A stretch of 64,000 bases of DNA from Apostichopus japonicus (Eukaryota > Echinodermata > Holothuroidea > Aspidochirotida > Stichopodidae). Below the pieces are notes generated by a model that saw only the letters and a list, made by a program, of their open reading frames with translations, was not told the DNA's origin and searched no databases. The stretch covers positions 2,363,001 to 2,427,000 of the forward strand of contig NC_092575.1 in NCBI RefSeq assembly GCF_037975245.1, written 5' to 3'. The position numbers were made by a program, and so were the translations under genes. This document shows positions 37,656 to 49,583 of the stretch, piece after piece. Each line of letters opens with the position of its first letter. Positions within the stretch are counted from its first letter, which is position 1.

Positions 37656-38706
37656 ATATTTTTCAATCTCCACATTAATTTGTCATCAGAAATTCTATGG
37701 ATTACAAATTATTATTTTCAATTGAATGTACATCTGGGCACTCATTTGTAGCTGTTTCTTTGCTGCTGTACTTTGTAATTATCATGAAATTGTGATGATT
37801 TATCATATCCTGTGGGAAACAACAACATATCCAGAGTGGTCTGTTTAAGATTGTAAATGTCAGACTTTAATTAAAGAAAAATTAAATAGTTGAATGAATA
37901 GTTGTAAGCTTGCATGTGATTAATTGCATATATCTAGCAAAGTTAAAAAGATACTACTAATACTGACACCTCTAGTGTAGGTCATTGAATGCATTGTTGA
38001 ACTGAAAATTGAATAGTTAACAATTGAATATTTATAAAATTCAATAATTTCAAAATTGCATATGAATAGTGAAAATCCTAAAATTTCATATAATGGAAGG
38101 ATGGTTAAGCTGTAGACTTGAATACAGTTTGTCAGAAATTTTAAAAGAGTAAACTTGCATACCATTGGAAAGATATCAAATTACAAGAGGGTGTTAGATA
38201 CCAACAATATTAGCACCAATGCAACACTAAAATGTACCAATATGTACACTAATATCATGTTTGAAACATGGACAGAGGAAAAACCATAAATTGTTTTTAC
38301 TTTTTTATCAAACTGGCTAATGATTAAATGTTTACTTTTCAAACTTTCTGAAATGTATCAGATGAAGTGGGATAGCCTCACATGTCATGGAATGGAATAA
38401 ACATAAATTTGAAGATGTTTTCAGAAAAAATGCTAAAAAGAAAGCACACACTATCACAAGCATATCTGACGGTTTCTTTTTTGCTCTTTCCCATATAGTC
38501 AAGCATGCAGTATATTGAAGACAAGCAATCAAGCAAGAACCTAAAACATCTAAGATTCCTGCAGAATAGATGCTGTCAACTGAAACTGTACACAGTACAA
38601 TTAGCTAGATGGAAAGCCAGAGTGTACTTGTTAAAACTTTGAAATATATACAAAATATGCATTATGTGATTAGCATGGGAATGGACAAAGACTATGCTTT
38701 ACCACT

Positions 38707-40578
38707 TTACAGCTCAGCTTGTGTTATTGCTTTCATTTCAGCATATGCTTTCTCCACATTTTCAATTTCTTGCACAGAAAATGGTCCACTGCCCACCAAT
38801 GTAAGGGGTCCATCGATAACGAATTTGCCTAAAACCTTCTCAGAATCTGACCTTATAGGCCAATCATACATCTTAGATGCACTGCGAACTCTATGGAGAA
38901 ACTTAAACAGATATTCCTCCCCATCTTTCTCAAGCAATCGTCCAATATAGAATTCGTTGTCATAGAAGACAGCATAATACTCTTCAAGGCGAATTTCAAT
39001 CCCTCTTTGCTGTGGTTTTAGTAATGCCTCATGCTTGTTCTCTGGTAGGCAGACATCACAGAAGAGATCTTTTAAGACCTTTTCATTCAACACATCCAAG
39101 TGTGTCTGGACAACTTCAGATTCATCATAATCTGTAATTTATGAAAAGAGCAAAAAAAAATTAAATAGGAAATATTCACTGGCTGTCTTCAATCTTGATG
39201 ACTGCAATGACCAACCAAATGGTATGGGCAATCCATAACAACTATTCCAGCATTTTTCACGAAGAAGTGAACTTAAAGTCCACGACTCACCCCACCCTCA
39301 CGTTTGATTAGAGTTCACTGATAAGGAGTTTCAATCTAATCAATGAAATCAAGGCCCTTAATAAAGTTAAGTGACATATCATTTCCCATGAAAAGAAACA
39401 CTGGAATATGCAACATCAAACATAACACTTCTGTTGATGCATTTTGTTTTTGATTCTGCAAATAGAAGGAAATCTCTTTCAATGTCATGTTGCTTAGCAC
39501 TTAAAATTTAAGTAAAAAGGGACTGACCCACTTTGTTGGAAGTTAGTATGCCACCTGCATTACCCACTTCAGATAAGTCCCCTGTCTCAGATCTTTCAGA
39601 TGATGATTTACCCACAGTTGCTCCAGTGGCATTATCAGTTGCACTCTCAAGTGTACAGACCGGAATCTCATCCATCTCAGCGTGACCTACATCTGCAGCT
39701 TCCATATCACTGCTAGTAGTTGCTTCAAATGAAATCCCTTTAGCAGACATCTTGCATTCACTCCAAGACTTCACAAACTCCAGATTGATGCACGGTGCTA
39801 CTGAGTTCAGATCCTGACAGGGTGAACAGAAGCATGAAAGACGCCTTTTGTGCAATTAGTATGGAGAGATCCCAGCTACAGCATGCAACTTTCGCGTTCC
39901 AGCCACAGTGTCAACATTTGTTCTGGTTGGCCTTTCCCTCTGTATATCACCTTCCTTCACTAAGTAAAAAGTACGACGAGAGTGGTTGCATGATCCATCT
40001 GGTTTCACTGGTGCCTTAGCAAGATTTTTGGAGCAGAAGTCATAGAACTCCCAGGGTTCATCAATGGTGATGTTGACATCAGACTTCACTGACCTTGTGA
40101 CTGCATTTTTAACCACCCCCACCCTCTCCATCACATGGATTTTTTCCATGGAATGAGCCAAAGAAATGCCGCTCAACTTGCACGCCAAAATCTATGTTTC
40201 CAAATGAGATGTCAGCAAATCCTGTGCGAGATTTGTATTGTGCACCACACCCATCAGTGAACTGGATCAGTCTGTTAAACTCCACTTTCCCCTCCACCTT
40301 CAGATGTGTGCAGGTCAGTTTACAGAAGTGGGTAACTGCATGTGTATCATGTATCATATCCTCGCTTCCTGAGACAGGGTTTGACGATATTCTTTCACTC
40401 GCTCAGTCTCTTTAGCTTGATACTGAACATAACATTCCTGATCAGCTTTTATGCGGCCTCAATACCTGCGCATACATTGCTGCATTGCTAAAACCAGTTG
40501 TTCGTTGTCCTTCAATATCCTCTAGTTGAGGTACCGTCCTGTTTAAGGAACGAAGGCGAATTTTCAGGCTCATCTTAC
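38707..40578 (-). pseudogene. Transposase-like gene, frameshifted, inside the transposon
   Basis: This resembles a family of uncharacterised animal proteins that I remember by an FxDGxxxQYK...HFFxSxHGKxPCDG signature; RNase H-like transposase function is my inference. The last exon is 39131-38707 (acceptor AAATTACAG, stop TAA), with YYAVFYDNEFYIGRLL and YDWPIRSDSEKVLGKFV. The upstream exon runs 40578 to about 39528, with a possible donor GTGG|GTCAGT whose phase fits. It holds LEDIEGQRTTGFSNAAMYAQ, QFTDGCGAQYKSRTGF, HFFGSFHGKNPCDGEGG, NITIDEPWEFYDFCSKNL and RRLSCFCSPCQDLNS. It is broken: a frame change near 40455, a stop near 40360, a frame change in the G-rich run near 40115-40130, and a stop near 39856. 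Sequence between the first and second motifs may be deleted. N-terminal exons towards 42600 were not found. Confidence 0.75.
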
Positions 40579-42204
40579 CTGAAAAGAGAATAATTTGTAA
40601 AACAAAATATCCTGGAGCAAATAAGGTAACATTTTCCATTTTAATATGGAAGTTAAGGAAAAGACAAAACTTGGTTTGTTTCAAAATACAGGAGAAAGTT
40701 GTAATCCATGGTATGGTAGAAGAAAGTTTCAAACCTTCAATACAGGAGTGTCAATTTCAATGGTGAAATTGTTGCCTCCATAAGCTTTTAAATTAAAGAG
40801 ATTTGTCATCCACTGGAATTTGCCAATGATGTTATTTGTGTTTGATAACAGTTAGAGCTTACATGATAATTAAAAGCAGCCTGTAGGTAAGTACGTGTAA
40901 AGACAGCTGCACCTCATGCATATATTATATTGTAAGCTGCCTTAATATGGCAGAATGTTGTGTATGGAATTAGACTGTTTTGAGATACAGAATCAGGGGC
41001 AAGCTGCAATGAAAACTACCACCAGAATTTTTAATAAGAGGTCCCAAGATACTGACATTTGGTGGCTAACTCCCTAATTAGGCCAGCCTGTCCCTGAGAA
41101 CAATAAATACACTGTGGGTTCTTTAGGCCATAGATGGTTCTTCTCATTAAAGCAATTACGATGAACATGCCCATTTTCAGTCCTCGCGGATCAAACTCAA
41201 TGGTAAGTTTTAATTAGAAAGCAAGACGATACATGTTGATTGTCGTTTTTTGTTTGTACTAAAAATGAGAGTTGAATAAACAAAATTTTTTTTATTTATT
41301 TATTTTTAAATTAGACATAGGCAGGCCTAGCCTACACATTACATGCATCAGTAATGAGAAAACCCAGTGTTAGGCTTCGCCTACGTGTCGGCCTAGTTGC
41401 AAATTAAAATACGTAATAAAACATGAAGCATCGTCAATTGTCTGTACTGCATTTGTTTAAAACCTAGGCTAGATCTGCACGAAAATATAACGCTACCCTT
41501 AACGTTAGGCTAGTAGGCCTAAGTTAGTACTCAACCAGGGAAGATACTAACGTTCGTAAAACAGACCGACTGGGCAAATATGTCTTACCACAGTTAGATT
41601 CGAACGTGAGCTTTTTCAATTGAAGCCTAGCATGCAGGTCTAACCTAACCTTTGCTTAATGAAATATTGTTAACGTTATATTTACGGAATCATCGTATGC
41701 ACTCAGTTCATTTACATCGGTACGTCGACATTAGATTATACATCAAAATACCGAAATCATGCTAACGTTCACACGAGTGACCGAATCTGAAATCTGTCTA
41801 CCAACAATTACGTTTGAACGTAGGCCTAGGCTAGTTCATTTTAACTAAACTGCTATTAAATTGCACTTCAATGCCAATGCGAGATGAACATTCGTGCCCA
41901 GTAAACATTTAGCAAGTTTCATGGTATTATCATGCACCTTTACATCGAACTAAATGAATAATGGAGGTCTTTTGCCAACGTTCGTAACTTCAGACATATT
42001 GACTCAATCTGTCTGCAGTTACGTGCATTAGTTGTGTTTTCTGTCTCACGCAGTGCAATTATACCAAAGGCGGCAACTGCATCTATGAATCCGCTCACCT
42101 AGCGGTGTAAGAACTTTCACTTACTGAGTGAGAAGTCTCTACATTGAACCATACCTTGATCACATTACAAAGTGCTTTATTTTCGGTAAAATTGGTAGTG
42201 ATTT

Positions 42205-42245
42205 CGAACGCTCGTAATTTGACTTGCGCTCGTAACTTACCGAGA
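42205..42245 (+). promoter_or_regulatory. Cluster of CGTAA motifs in the right arm
   Basis: AACGCTCGTAATTTGACTTG then CGCTCGTAACTTACC carries two CGCTCGTAA repeats. Related words occur at about 41548, 41810, 41983 and 42402 (ACGTTCGTAA, TTACGTTTGAACGTA, ACGTTCGAACGTAAG). Confidence 0.45.
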
Positions 42246-42585
42246 TTCAGAAGACAGATCTCAAACTTCCCTCCATGGTTTTAAAAGTCGGTGGGTGACC
42301 AGGGTTGTTGTTTTCTCTGAAATACGCATGCGCCCAAGGATGTTTATCATACTAAACACTCACAGGATCGCATGCGCGATTTCCGTGAAAAGTGATGTAA
42401 AAGTACGTTCGAACGTAAGCTCTCTTGGACAGATTTTTTTAAAGCTAATTTGGCCGTCGTTTTCCGGGGGATTGGAAGGCTCAACTCCCTCAAAACCATG
42501 TTCATTACTGAGATACGATGTTGTAACAAGGCACAACATTTTATCTCCTCCAAATGTTTTTAGATTACTTTACTCATGGGGCAAG

Positions 42586-42630
42586 TTACGCTCGTAACTG
42601 TTAGGACAGATGTCAATTACGAACGTTTAT
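42586..42630 (+). promoter_or_regulatory. Subterminal motif, right copy
   Basis: TTACGCTCGTAACTGTTAGG then ACAGAT matches the left-arm motif with a small spacer difference and is followed by TTACGAACGTTT. The orientation is the same as on the left, not mirrored. Confidence 0.5.
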
Positions 42631-43025
42631 ATATTTTTGTGTGATCATTTTCTCAATTTTCACGAGTTGGACAAGAAAGAAGACAACAACAGCATTCAGA
42701 TGATTGAATTCTTTAATCATTATGATACATTACATTGGTCATTTTTGTAACTAAAACATAAAACAAGTGGATTAAAAATCTCCATTAATGCTGTGTCACA
42801 TATTCCTTGCACAAATTGGTGGGACATGCAAAGAGTTTTTTTAAAAATAATTACCAATGAATTGACATAAAGACTTCCAGCTGTTAACACTATTTTGCAA
42901 TATTAAAGTATGGCATCAAATACTTCAAACCATGCAGTTTGTGACTGCCAGGAAGCTTTGTAGACCGATTTCCAACAAGGCTTTGCAGTAACATACATAA
43001 GTACCCCATTAGTGTGGAATGGCCC

Positions 43026-43540
43026 ATTTACTACTTCCAAGCAATCCGTAGTTAGAGTTCACAAAATTGATCAAAGCACCTTTTAGATATATTTGAATGG
43101 TACCATCCTTGAAGGTGTACATGATCCCTGGAGAGCAAATAATGCCATCATTTACTAACATATTGCTTGGAATTTATCGTGTGAACTTGCAAAAGGCATG
43201 CAATACTAAAGTAGATATGAAATGCTGTATAGGGCAAAAGAATGCAGTTAACCACCTACCCGTAGTGTAGAGACCACAAATTGGAGTGATTAAGTTATGA
43301 CAACCCTAGAAAGAGTTTACATGTGTTCTACAATGTACCAGTGAGCATGTGTGTGGATCAAGGCACATGTGCATGGAGCAAGTTCTCCCTTCTTTAGAGA
43401 TATCGTTGACACTTGATCGTACCAGCTTAATTTCTTCCCGGGGGGGGGGGGGGGGAGTGGGGAACAGTTCTATGGTTGTTCACATTCCGTCACTAAAATA
43501 TTAAGTGACCAGGTAGAAACTGCTTCAAAATTGTGAAAAT
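43026..43540. other. Non-coding stretch right of the transposon
   Basis: No gene recognised; it contains a G15 run at about 43440-43455. Confidence 0.45.
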
Positions 43541-43542
43541 AA

Positions 43543-43638
43543 GCACCATAGCACCAAGAAATAAGGTTATTAAGGTAGTCTGTATTTGCAAGCACCATAG
43601 CACCAAGAAATACGGTATTAAAGGTAGTCTGTATTTGT
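43543..43638. repeat. 48-bp direct duplication, two copies
   Basis: GCACCATAGCACCAAGAAAT, then ..GGTATTAAAGGTAGTCTGTA and TTTG, occurs twice in tandem with two or three differences, directly beside a SINE tail. Confidence 0.9.
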
Positions 43639-43641
43639 TTT

Positions 43642-43879
43642 GTGTATGTATGTATTTTAGATCCTCCTGCAAGCAGGAACTCGCAAAGAAGCCTGAGCAT
43701 TGGCTTATCAAAGCCGCAAGCTGACCGAAGTCAGTCTCTTACATTCATATTTAACGTCCATGATTATGAATTGTTAATTGTCAACAACTCTGTAACTGGA
43801 CGACATACATTAATCTGGAAGTGACTCGAACCTTAGGATTGAAAGGCACCGGCGTTAACCACTGAGCTAATTACACTCC
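43642..43879 (-). mobile_element. tRNA-derived SINE, copy 2
   Basis: This is the reverse complement of the SINE at 19396. On the minus strand it reads GGAGTGTAATTAGCTCAGTG (head with A-box), GGTTCGAGTCACTTCC (B-box), GACTGACTTCGGTCAGCTTG, CTGCTTGCAGGA, and ends in a TACATACA tail. Confidence 0.9.
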
Positions 43880-44224
43880 TAGTTTTTGTCAGTGATACTG
43901 TGCTGTTCTCTGCTGTTTGTAAATGCTTTCAGCCTATATGAGTATCACTGTGATCATGTGATCTATGTTCTACTCTAGAAGAAATATGTCACCAGGTGAC
44001 CTACGCTAGAACTGAACCGACATGGTGTTTTAAGTTTGTTAGCCTATAAAGCAGGGACACATCTATTTTGGGGATTTGGGAGGTGATGTGAGGGGACTTA
44101 AGGGCACGAGTCAGACCAATGTTCAATGTGGGGGGAGGAAGGGAGGGGAGATACCATTCTCACATGGAGATCGTTGATATGAAAATTATTGGGGGAGGGA
44201 GGGGGGCGTGGTCCAGTGTCGTGG

Positions 44225-45215
44225 ACCCTGTTTAAATTGCTCAATTAACTTGCGATAAAATGTTTTGAAAAATAGTTTAGGTAAGAATATTTTCAACTTA
44301 TTTATTGTACTACTTGCATATATGCAACCTTTATGCTGAGGATAGAAACATGTTTTTCCCAGTTTAGTTTTGAATCAATATACAATCCTAGAAATTTAGC
44401 ATAATCAGATGCGTTAATACGCACTCTTTCAAGTATTACTGAGAGTTTTGTGTAAATCACAACAAAATTGGTTTCCAAACACCATTAATGTTCTTTTACC
44501 TTAGTAAAGGCATTGAAGACTCGCCCCAAACAGCGTGCTACCATCTTGTAAAAGTTACCTTTCTGTTGCTTGCAAGTGAAGTTTTTCTCTTGTCGCTATA
44601 AAATGCAGACAGTAATGAAATGTGGTACCTTGTTATCTTTAGCTGGACCTGAGATGTCCATCTCTGAATTGTTTGTGCATTGTGCTATGGGTATTGACCA
44701 CAACCCTATGTACAGACTGTGCACTAACTAGTGTCTAATTACTGACGGTAGCAAGGTGTGCGTATTTTCTGGGATCGATGGTGGTGGCTAACACTTCCGT
44801 TTCACCTCATTCGAAACTAGGTCAGATTACCGGCATTAGAGTTTCTTTTTGCGCGAGTCTTCACACCCTTTAAGTGACAATCTATTAGATTTTAGCCAGT
44901 CAGAAATTTTGAATCATTCATTACTGATATTTTGAAGAGCATTAATCTCTAAATGATTATCTTGCATAAAAACAGAAGTGTCATCAGCAAAAATAATAAA
45001 GGAAACCGTATGAGAAGACATGTAAATATCATTTATATACGTAATAAAAAGTAGTGGTCCTAAAATGGACCCTTGTGGAATGCCAATATTGCAACAAATA
45101 CCAGATGAGCTTACACCATCATACAACACTAAGTGATAACGATCACTTAAGGAAGTCCAATTTAAAGATATTCCACGTACCCCATAACAAGTAAATTTTC
45201 TTAGTTAATCCTTTA
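44225..45215 (-). pseudogene. LINE reverse-transcriptase remnant, split by a MITE
   Basis: On the minus strand, from 45215 downwards: YGVRGISLNWTSLSDRYHLV, GIPQGSILGPLLFITYINDI, then IIFADDTSVF (the catalytic [FY]ADD box), then WLKSNRLSL. After the 44505-44872 MITE the domain resumes with TNFVVIYTKLS, YAKFLGLYIDSKLNWEKHV and INKLKIFLPKLFF. These are the palm and thumb landmarks of non-LTR (Jockey/CR1/L2-type) reverse transcriptases. The endonuclease domain is absent, and a stop lies just after the MITE, so the copy is dead. Confidence 0.85.
44505..44872. mobile_element. TTAA-type MITE, copy 1, 368 bp
   Basis: The left end AAAGGCATTGAAGACTCGCC and the reverse complement of the right end AAAGGGTGTGAAGACTCGCG form an imperfect terminal repeat of about 20 bp. 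TTAA abuts the right end and GTAA the left (one change from TTAA). A second copy lies at 52704-53037. TTAA duplication suggests a piggyBac- or Kolobok-type mobiliser. No ORF of note. Confidence 0.83.
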
Positions 45216-45929
45216 CTTTGTCTGTGTATAGTTTTAGAGGATTAGTGTGTCCAAGTAAAGTACTATACTTTAGGAAACAACGTTGACGATCTGCAGGCTA
45301 TAGCTTGCATGCATAAAACTGGACTCGGGCAATATACTGACAGACAGTTTAATTTTGAATGCAGGCTAGGTGTTACTGAGATGGAACAGTGCCACAATTG
45401 ACAAACAAGACTCAGGTGGTGCTGGAGACTTGTGAGCCCTACTGTATATAAATGCACAATGCCAAGGTGTTTAACCCCTTATTTTTAGTTTACTTAATAC
45501 CTATGCCACAAAATTGGACAATATTTAAGTGAGAACTTTACCAATAAACTGGTATATAGTGAAGTGTTAAAATATGCTGAGGGTGTCCTATCAGTGTTTT
45601 TAATTATTGATAATTGTGCTAAGTGTGTGCTAAAATATAATGCAGAATATGCTAAAAGTGATTTTATTGACGATTTCGAATTCATATCCAAGTCAAGTGT
45701 TCTTTTAAGTAAGTGTGCACAGTGCTAAGGTGTTCAGACCAACCTTCTCGCCAGTACTTGAGATGCCGTCAATGACAAGTTCAATATTAAACAGCACATC
45801 TCAAAGAAAACATAAGCAGTTAAGAATAATAATTAAAAAAAACTGTCACAAAAGTATAAAAAGAACAATGTCGCAAAGAAGAAAACCTCTCTTTTACATT
45901 ATTACACAATTAAATCTATTCAGTAGAAA
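45216..45929. other. Non-coding stretch, no gene recognised
   Basis: AT-rich with short ORFs only. A plus-strand open frame enters the adjoining minisatellite but has no recognisable content before it. Confidence 0.4.
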
Positions 45930-46507
45930 ACACTACACTGTAGCCTTGATCAGCGGTTATATCAATGGGCCCAATACTGGAGGCTTGATCAGTGGTTATA
46001 TCAATGGGCCCTATACTGTAGCCTTGATCAGTGGTTTTTTCAGTGGGCCCTACACTGTAGCCTTGATCAGTGGTTATATCAATGGGCGCTACACTGTAGC
46101 CTTGATTAGTGGTTATATCAATGGACCCTACACTGTAGCCTTTATCAGTGGTTATACCAATGAGCCCTATACTGTAGCATTGATCAGTGGTTATATCAAT
46201 GGGCCCTATACTGTAGCCTTGATCAGTGGTTATATCCCTGGGCCCTATACTGTAGCCTTGATCAGTGGTTATACCCCTGGGCCCTATACTGTAGCCTTGA
46301 TCAGTGGTTATATCAATGGGCGTTACACTGTAGCCTTGATAAGTGGTTATAGCATTGGGCCCTACACTGTAGCTTTGATCAGTGGTTATATCAATCGGCC
46401 CTATACTGTATACACTGTAGCCTTTGTCAGCGGTTATATGCATGGGCCCTACATTGTAGCCTTGATTAGTGGTTATACCAATGGGCCCTTTACTGTAGCC
46501 TTGATCT
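45930..46507. repeat. 39-bp minisatellite, about 15 copies
   Basis: The unit is TACACTGTAGCCTTGATCAG then TGGTTATATCAATGGGCCC. Since 39 is divisible by 3 and indels are rare and in-frame (a 9-base insertion near 46405), ORFs of 282 (plus) and 198 (minus) codons run through it, the plus one reading YTVALISGYINGP repeatedly. TGATCA and GGGCCC in each unit are palindromic. Confidence 0.95.
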
Positions 46508-46509
46508 TG

Positions 46510-48308
46510 CACATGCCTTTACTGCTTCCTATCATTGAGTCAGCTAGTAATTGGAAAATTTAGCCGGTTGAGTGCCAGTTTCTTCTTCTCAGTTTGTTTA
46601 ATATAGTTTATATTTTCCCTTTTGGGATGAAATAAAGTTTCACTTACTTACTTATAGAGTTTTGATAGCTTTCATATTACAAAAGTGAGTGATAAAATGC
46701 TGAAATTTTATAACAGGCCCTTTTGGGCCCCTTCATCACCGACCAGGGGCTTATCCCTTGGAAGGCCACCGGGGGAAACCCCCAGATCCCCCCCCTCCCT
46801 GGCGACTTTGACTGGATCTCTAGTGCAAGCACTGGTTCAGACCAGTGTATGTATACATATAGGTCAAAGTCTTTTTACAATTGCAATAAAGGGTATCTTA
46901 AACTGATGACTCAATCTCAAAGTTACGTATGTACATGACTCATGCAGTTGGCTTTTTGCATTTGAATATAAACATCTCTTGTTTGCATATATCGCTGTAT
47001 CAATGTATCATCTATTTCATATAGCCAGGTTCATGCATGAGAGTGGTAAATCCATCACCCTTTCTACAGCGATGATAATAAAGCTTAGTTTGCACGAATA
47101 ACACTATGGGACAATGGGCTTGACGTCAGAGAAGATTATTCTTCATTGCACAACATACAGAACTTTACAATCTGAAGAAAATACTACCTACAAAAGGTAC
47201 TCTTTCATCATAATTTATTTGAAACATACAGTAATGAGAATATGCAAATGAAGGATTGCTGTAGGACCCAGTTTGAGCTTAGATACAGCTGTATCTATAC
47301 AAACTAATCACTAGGTGGTGTCCAGTCTAGAAGAAACAAAGAAGTTTTGATACATGTTATGAGCTGTAGCGGGGGGAAGTGGGGGGCGGGGGCCTTGAAT
47401 GCAGGGATTTCATGCCCCACACTCCCTGCCTGATGACTGTCTTATAACAGTGGCTTTTGTGTGTTACACCACCACAGACAGCATCATAGAACATTGGTGA
47501 ACGAATTTCTGTCCCCCCCCCCTACCTGTGTTGGGATGCCTGTAGCTATACTGCTTTTCGAACATCTCTAGCCAGACCACTAGAATCCCAAAGGGGTACA
47601 TGTTCCCCTCCTATCACCCCTCTCGCCTTCCAAACTTTTGCAGCAGTTTGTATCATCAATTTCAGCTCTTTATGAACATTGATCTGACTCGTTCCCCCTC
47701 CCCCATATCCCACGAATATCTCAACCCATGCGGGATCCCCCCCCCCCTCTCCCATTCCCCAGAATATCTCAAGCTCATGCATGAGTTCCACTTTACAAAG
47801 ATAGGAGACTTGGGACATTTCTGATCCTACAATTGCACCACAACTGCTCTTCAACATTCAACTCATCATGACTGAGATTATCCATTATGTACACTGATAT
47901 TTGTTTTGTGCAAGAGGTGAATTCACATGTATCTGTGCTTCCTGGTAGTACGTACAGGGGTTTATCATGGTTCAAATATGTTATATCTCAAATAAACATG
48001 TTGAACTTTGCAACTTCTGATACCTTGCACAGAGGTGCTCAATATATGCGGTTTCGAAATTGAACGAATTATGCGGTTTTAAGATAGTATATACTGAAAA
48101 TAATAATGATGTAAGTTCTCCACATGAGCAACAATATAGAGTCTTTGAATTATTCTGTCACTAAGTATATCATTTATTTTATGAAAATGTTATTAAATTA
48201 AATAAAAAAAATTCTGTCCCCAAAACTAGTAAGCTTGTGAAGATGATCATTTAGCATATTTCAGATCAAACTTGTCTGGGATTAAATTTTGTATTGAAAA
48301 TGCTCTAC
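46510..48308. other. Non-coding stretch, no gene recognised
   Basis: Short ORFs only. C-runs near 47512-47523 and 47738-47747, and CT-rich tracts near 47690-47760. Confidence 0.45.
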
Positions 48309-48690
48309 CCTAGAGAATAATGTAATGTAATGTACTGTTATATGTACTGTAATGTAATGTACTGTAATGTAATGTACTGTTATATGTAATGTAATGTACT
48401 GTAATGTAATGTACTGTTATATGTAATGTACTGTAATGTAATGTACTGTAATATGTAATGTACTGTAATGTAATGTACTGTTATATATGTAATGTACTGT
48501 AATGTAATGTACTGTAATGTAATGTACTGTTATATGTAATGCACTGTAATGTACTGTAATGTAATGTACTGTAATGTAATGTACTGTTATATGTAATGTA
48601 CTGTAATGTAATGTACTGTAATTTAATGTATTGCAATGTACTGTGATGTAATGCACTGTAATATGTAATGTACTGTAATGTAAGGTACTG
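48309..48690. repeat. TGTAATG/TGTACTG satellite, about 380 bp
   Basis: Irregular alternation of TGTAATG, TGTACTG and TGTTATATG words with higher-order periods of about 15-17 bases. ORFs reading TLHYSTLHYSTLHI on the minus strand are a by-product. Confidence 0.95.
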
Positions 48691-49583
48691 CACACCTATA
48701 GTATATATGGCAGACTAATGATGGAAGCACTTACCTACATTATAGGCTAAGTTATTCATGATGCTTTAAAGATGTTGTGTAATGTCAGTAATGTGTGTGC
48801 TCACTGGTGAGATATGGGATGATTAAGGGGGGGGGGAGAATTTGGGATGGGGTTAGATATAGGAAAGCTGCTAATTCAATAAAGAGTGTTTATAAACATG
48901 TATAAATTGTGGTTTGCCAATTTTAGACAGTTTTGTCCATACCAAGTCAAATATAAGGAGGGGCCTGAAGGGGGGGATGGGGGGAATCAAGTTTATGGAG
49001 GTCAAACGTGGGTACACCATGCAAGCCAAAATGATTTGAACCTAAAAAGTTTTATACCCATGAATAATAGTGAGTGGAAAAATATACTTGATCAATATTT
49101 TCGAACTAATTCTTATGTATATCTCAAGTGACAATTGACAACAATCAAGGTGGTAATTTAATTAAATTACATTCTTGTAGAACTGAAATATCCAGACAAA
49201 TAATGATAATTTTCTTTTAAAAAATGCCACCTCTGCCCCCCGCCCCCCCCGAAAAAAAAATAGAAGAAAATCAAAATAAGCACTGCTCTAAAAGTTGTTT
49301 CGATAACAGGAAAACTCTTGAAAATTGACACCTTGGTTGCCCCTGCAGACAATTAGGCCTTGACTTCCGCTGGTGATGATTCATGCAAATGGGGTATTCC
49401 CCATATTTGTTAAAAATAAAGTATATACTGTAATTGTTCCTGAAGCAGGAAAATTATTCTAGCCTAGTCGTTCATTTTCTATCCAGGATTTTCATGGCCC
49501 TGGTGAATAAAAGAATGACCTCAGTTTGAAATTGTAGTGAGTTGGAAAATCTAGAATGCCAGTGAAAAAACTTCCAGCCTCTA
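48691..49583. other. Non-coding stretch, no gene recognised
   Basis: G-runs near 48821-48837 and 48960-48985 and a C-run near 49235-49249. No exon-like feature. Confidence 0.45.

Larger units (their letters stand above)
37091..43025 (-). mobile_element. 5.9-kb TIR DNA transposon with a broken transposase-like gene
   Basis: Positions 37091-37116 and 43000-43025 are perfect inverted repeats of 26 bases; the left reads GGGCCATTCCACACTAATGG then GGTACT. ATTT flanks both ends (37087-37090 and 43026-43029), a likely 4-bp target duplication. Near both ends there are repeated TTACGnnCGTAA motifs. The interior carries a spliced, frameshifted gene on the minus strand (38707-40578). Other ORFs in it are short. 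I cannot place it in a named transposon superfamily. With a disrupted gene it is probably no longer autonomous. Confidence 0.85.

Noticed and set aside
42347-42553. N-terminal exon of the transposase-like gene
   Set aside because: A 68-codon minus-strand ORF with no family motif and no donor in phase with the 40578 acceptor.
48417-48695. TLHYSTLHYS repeat ORFs
   Set aside because: They are by-products of the TGTAATG/TGTACTG satellite.
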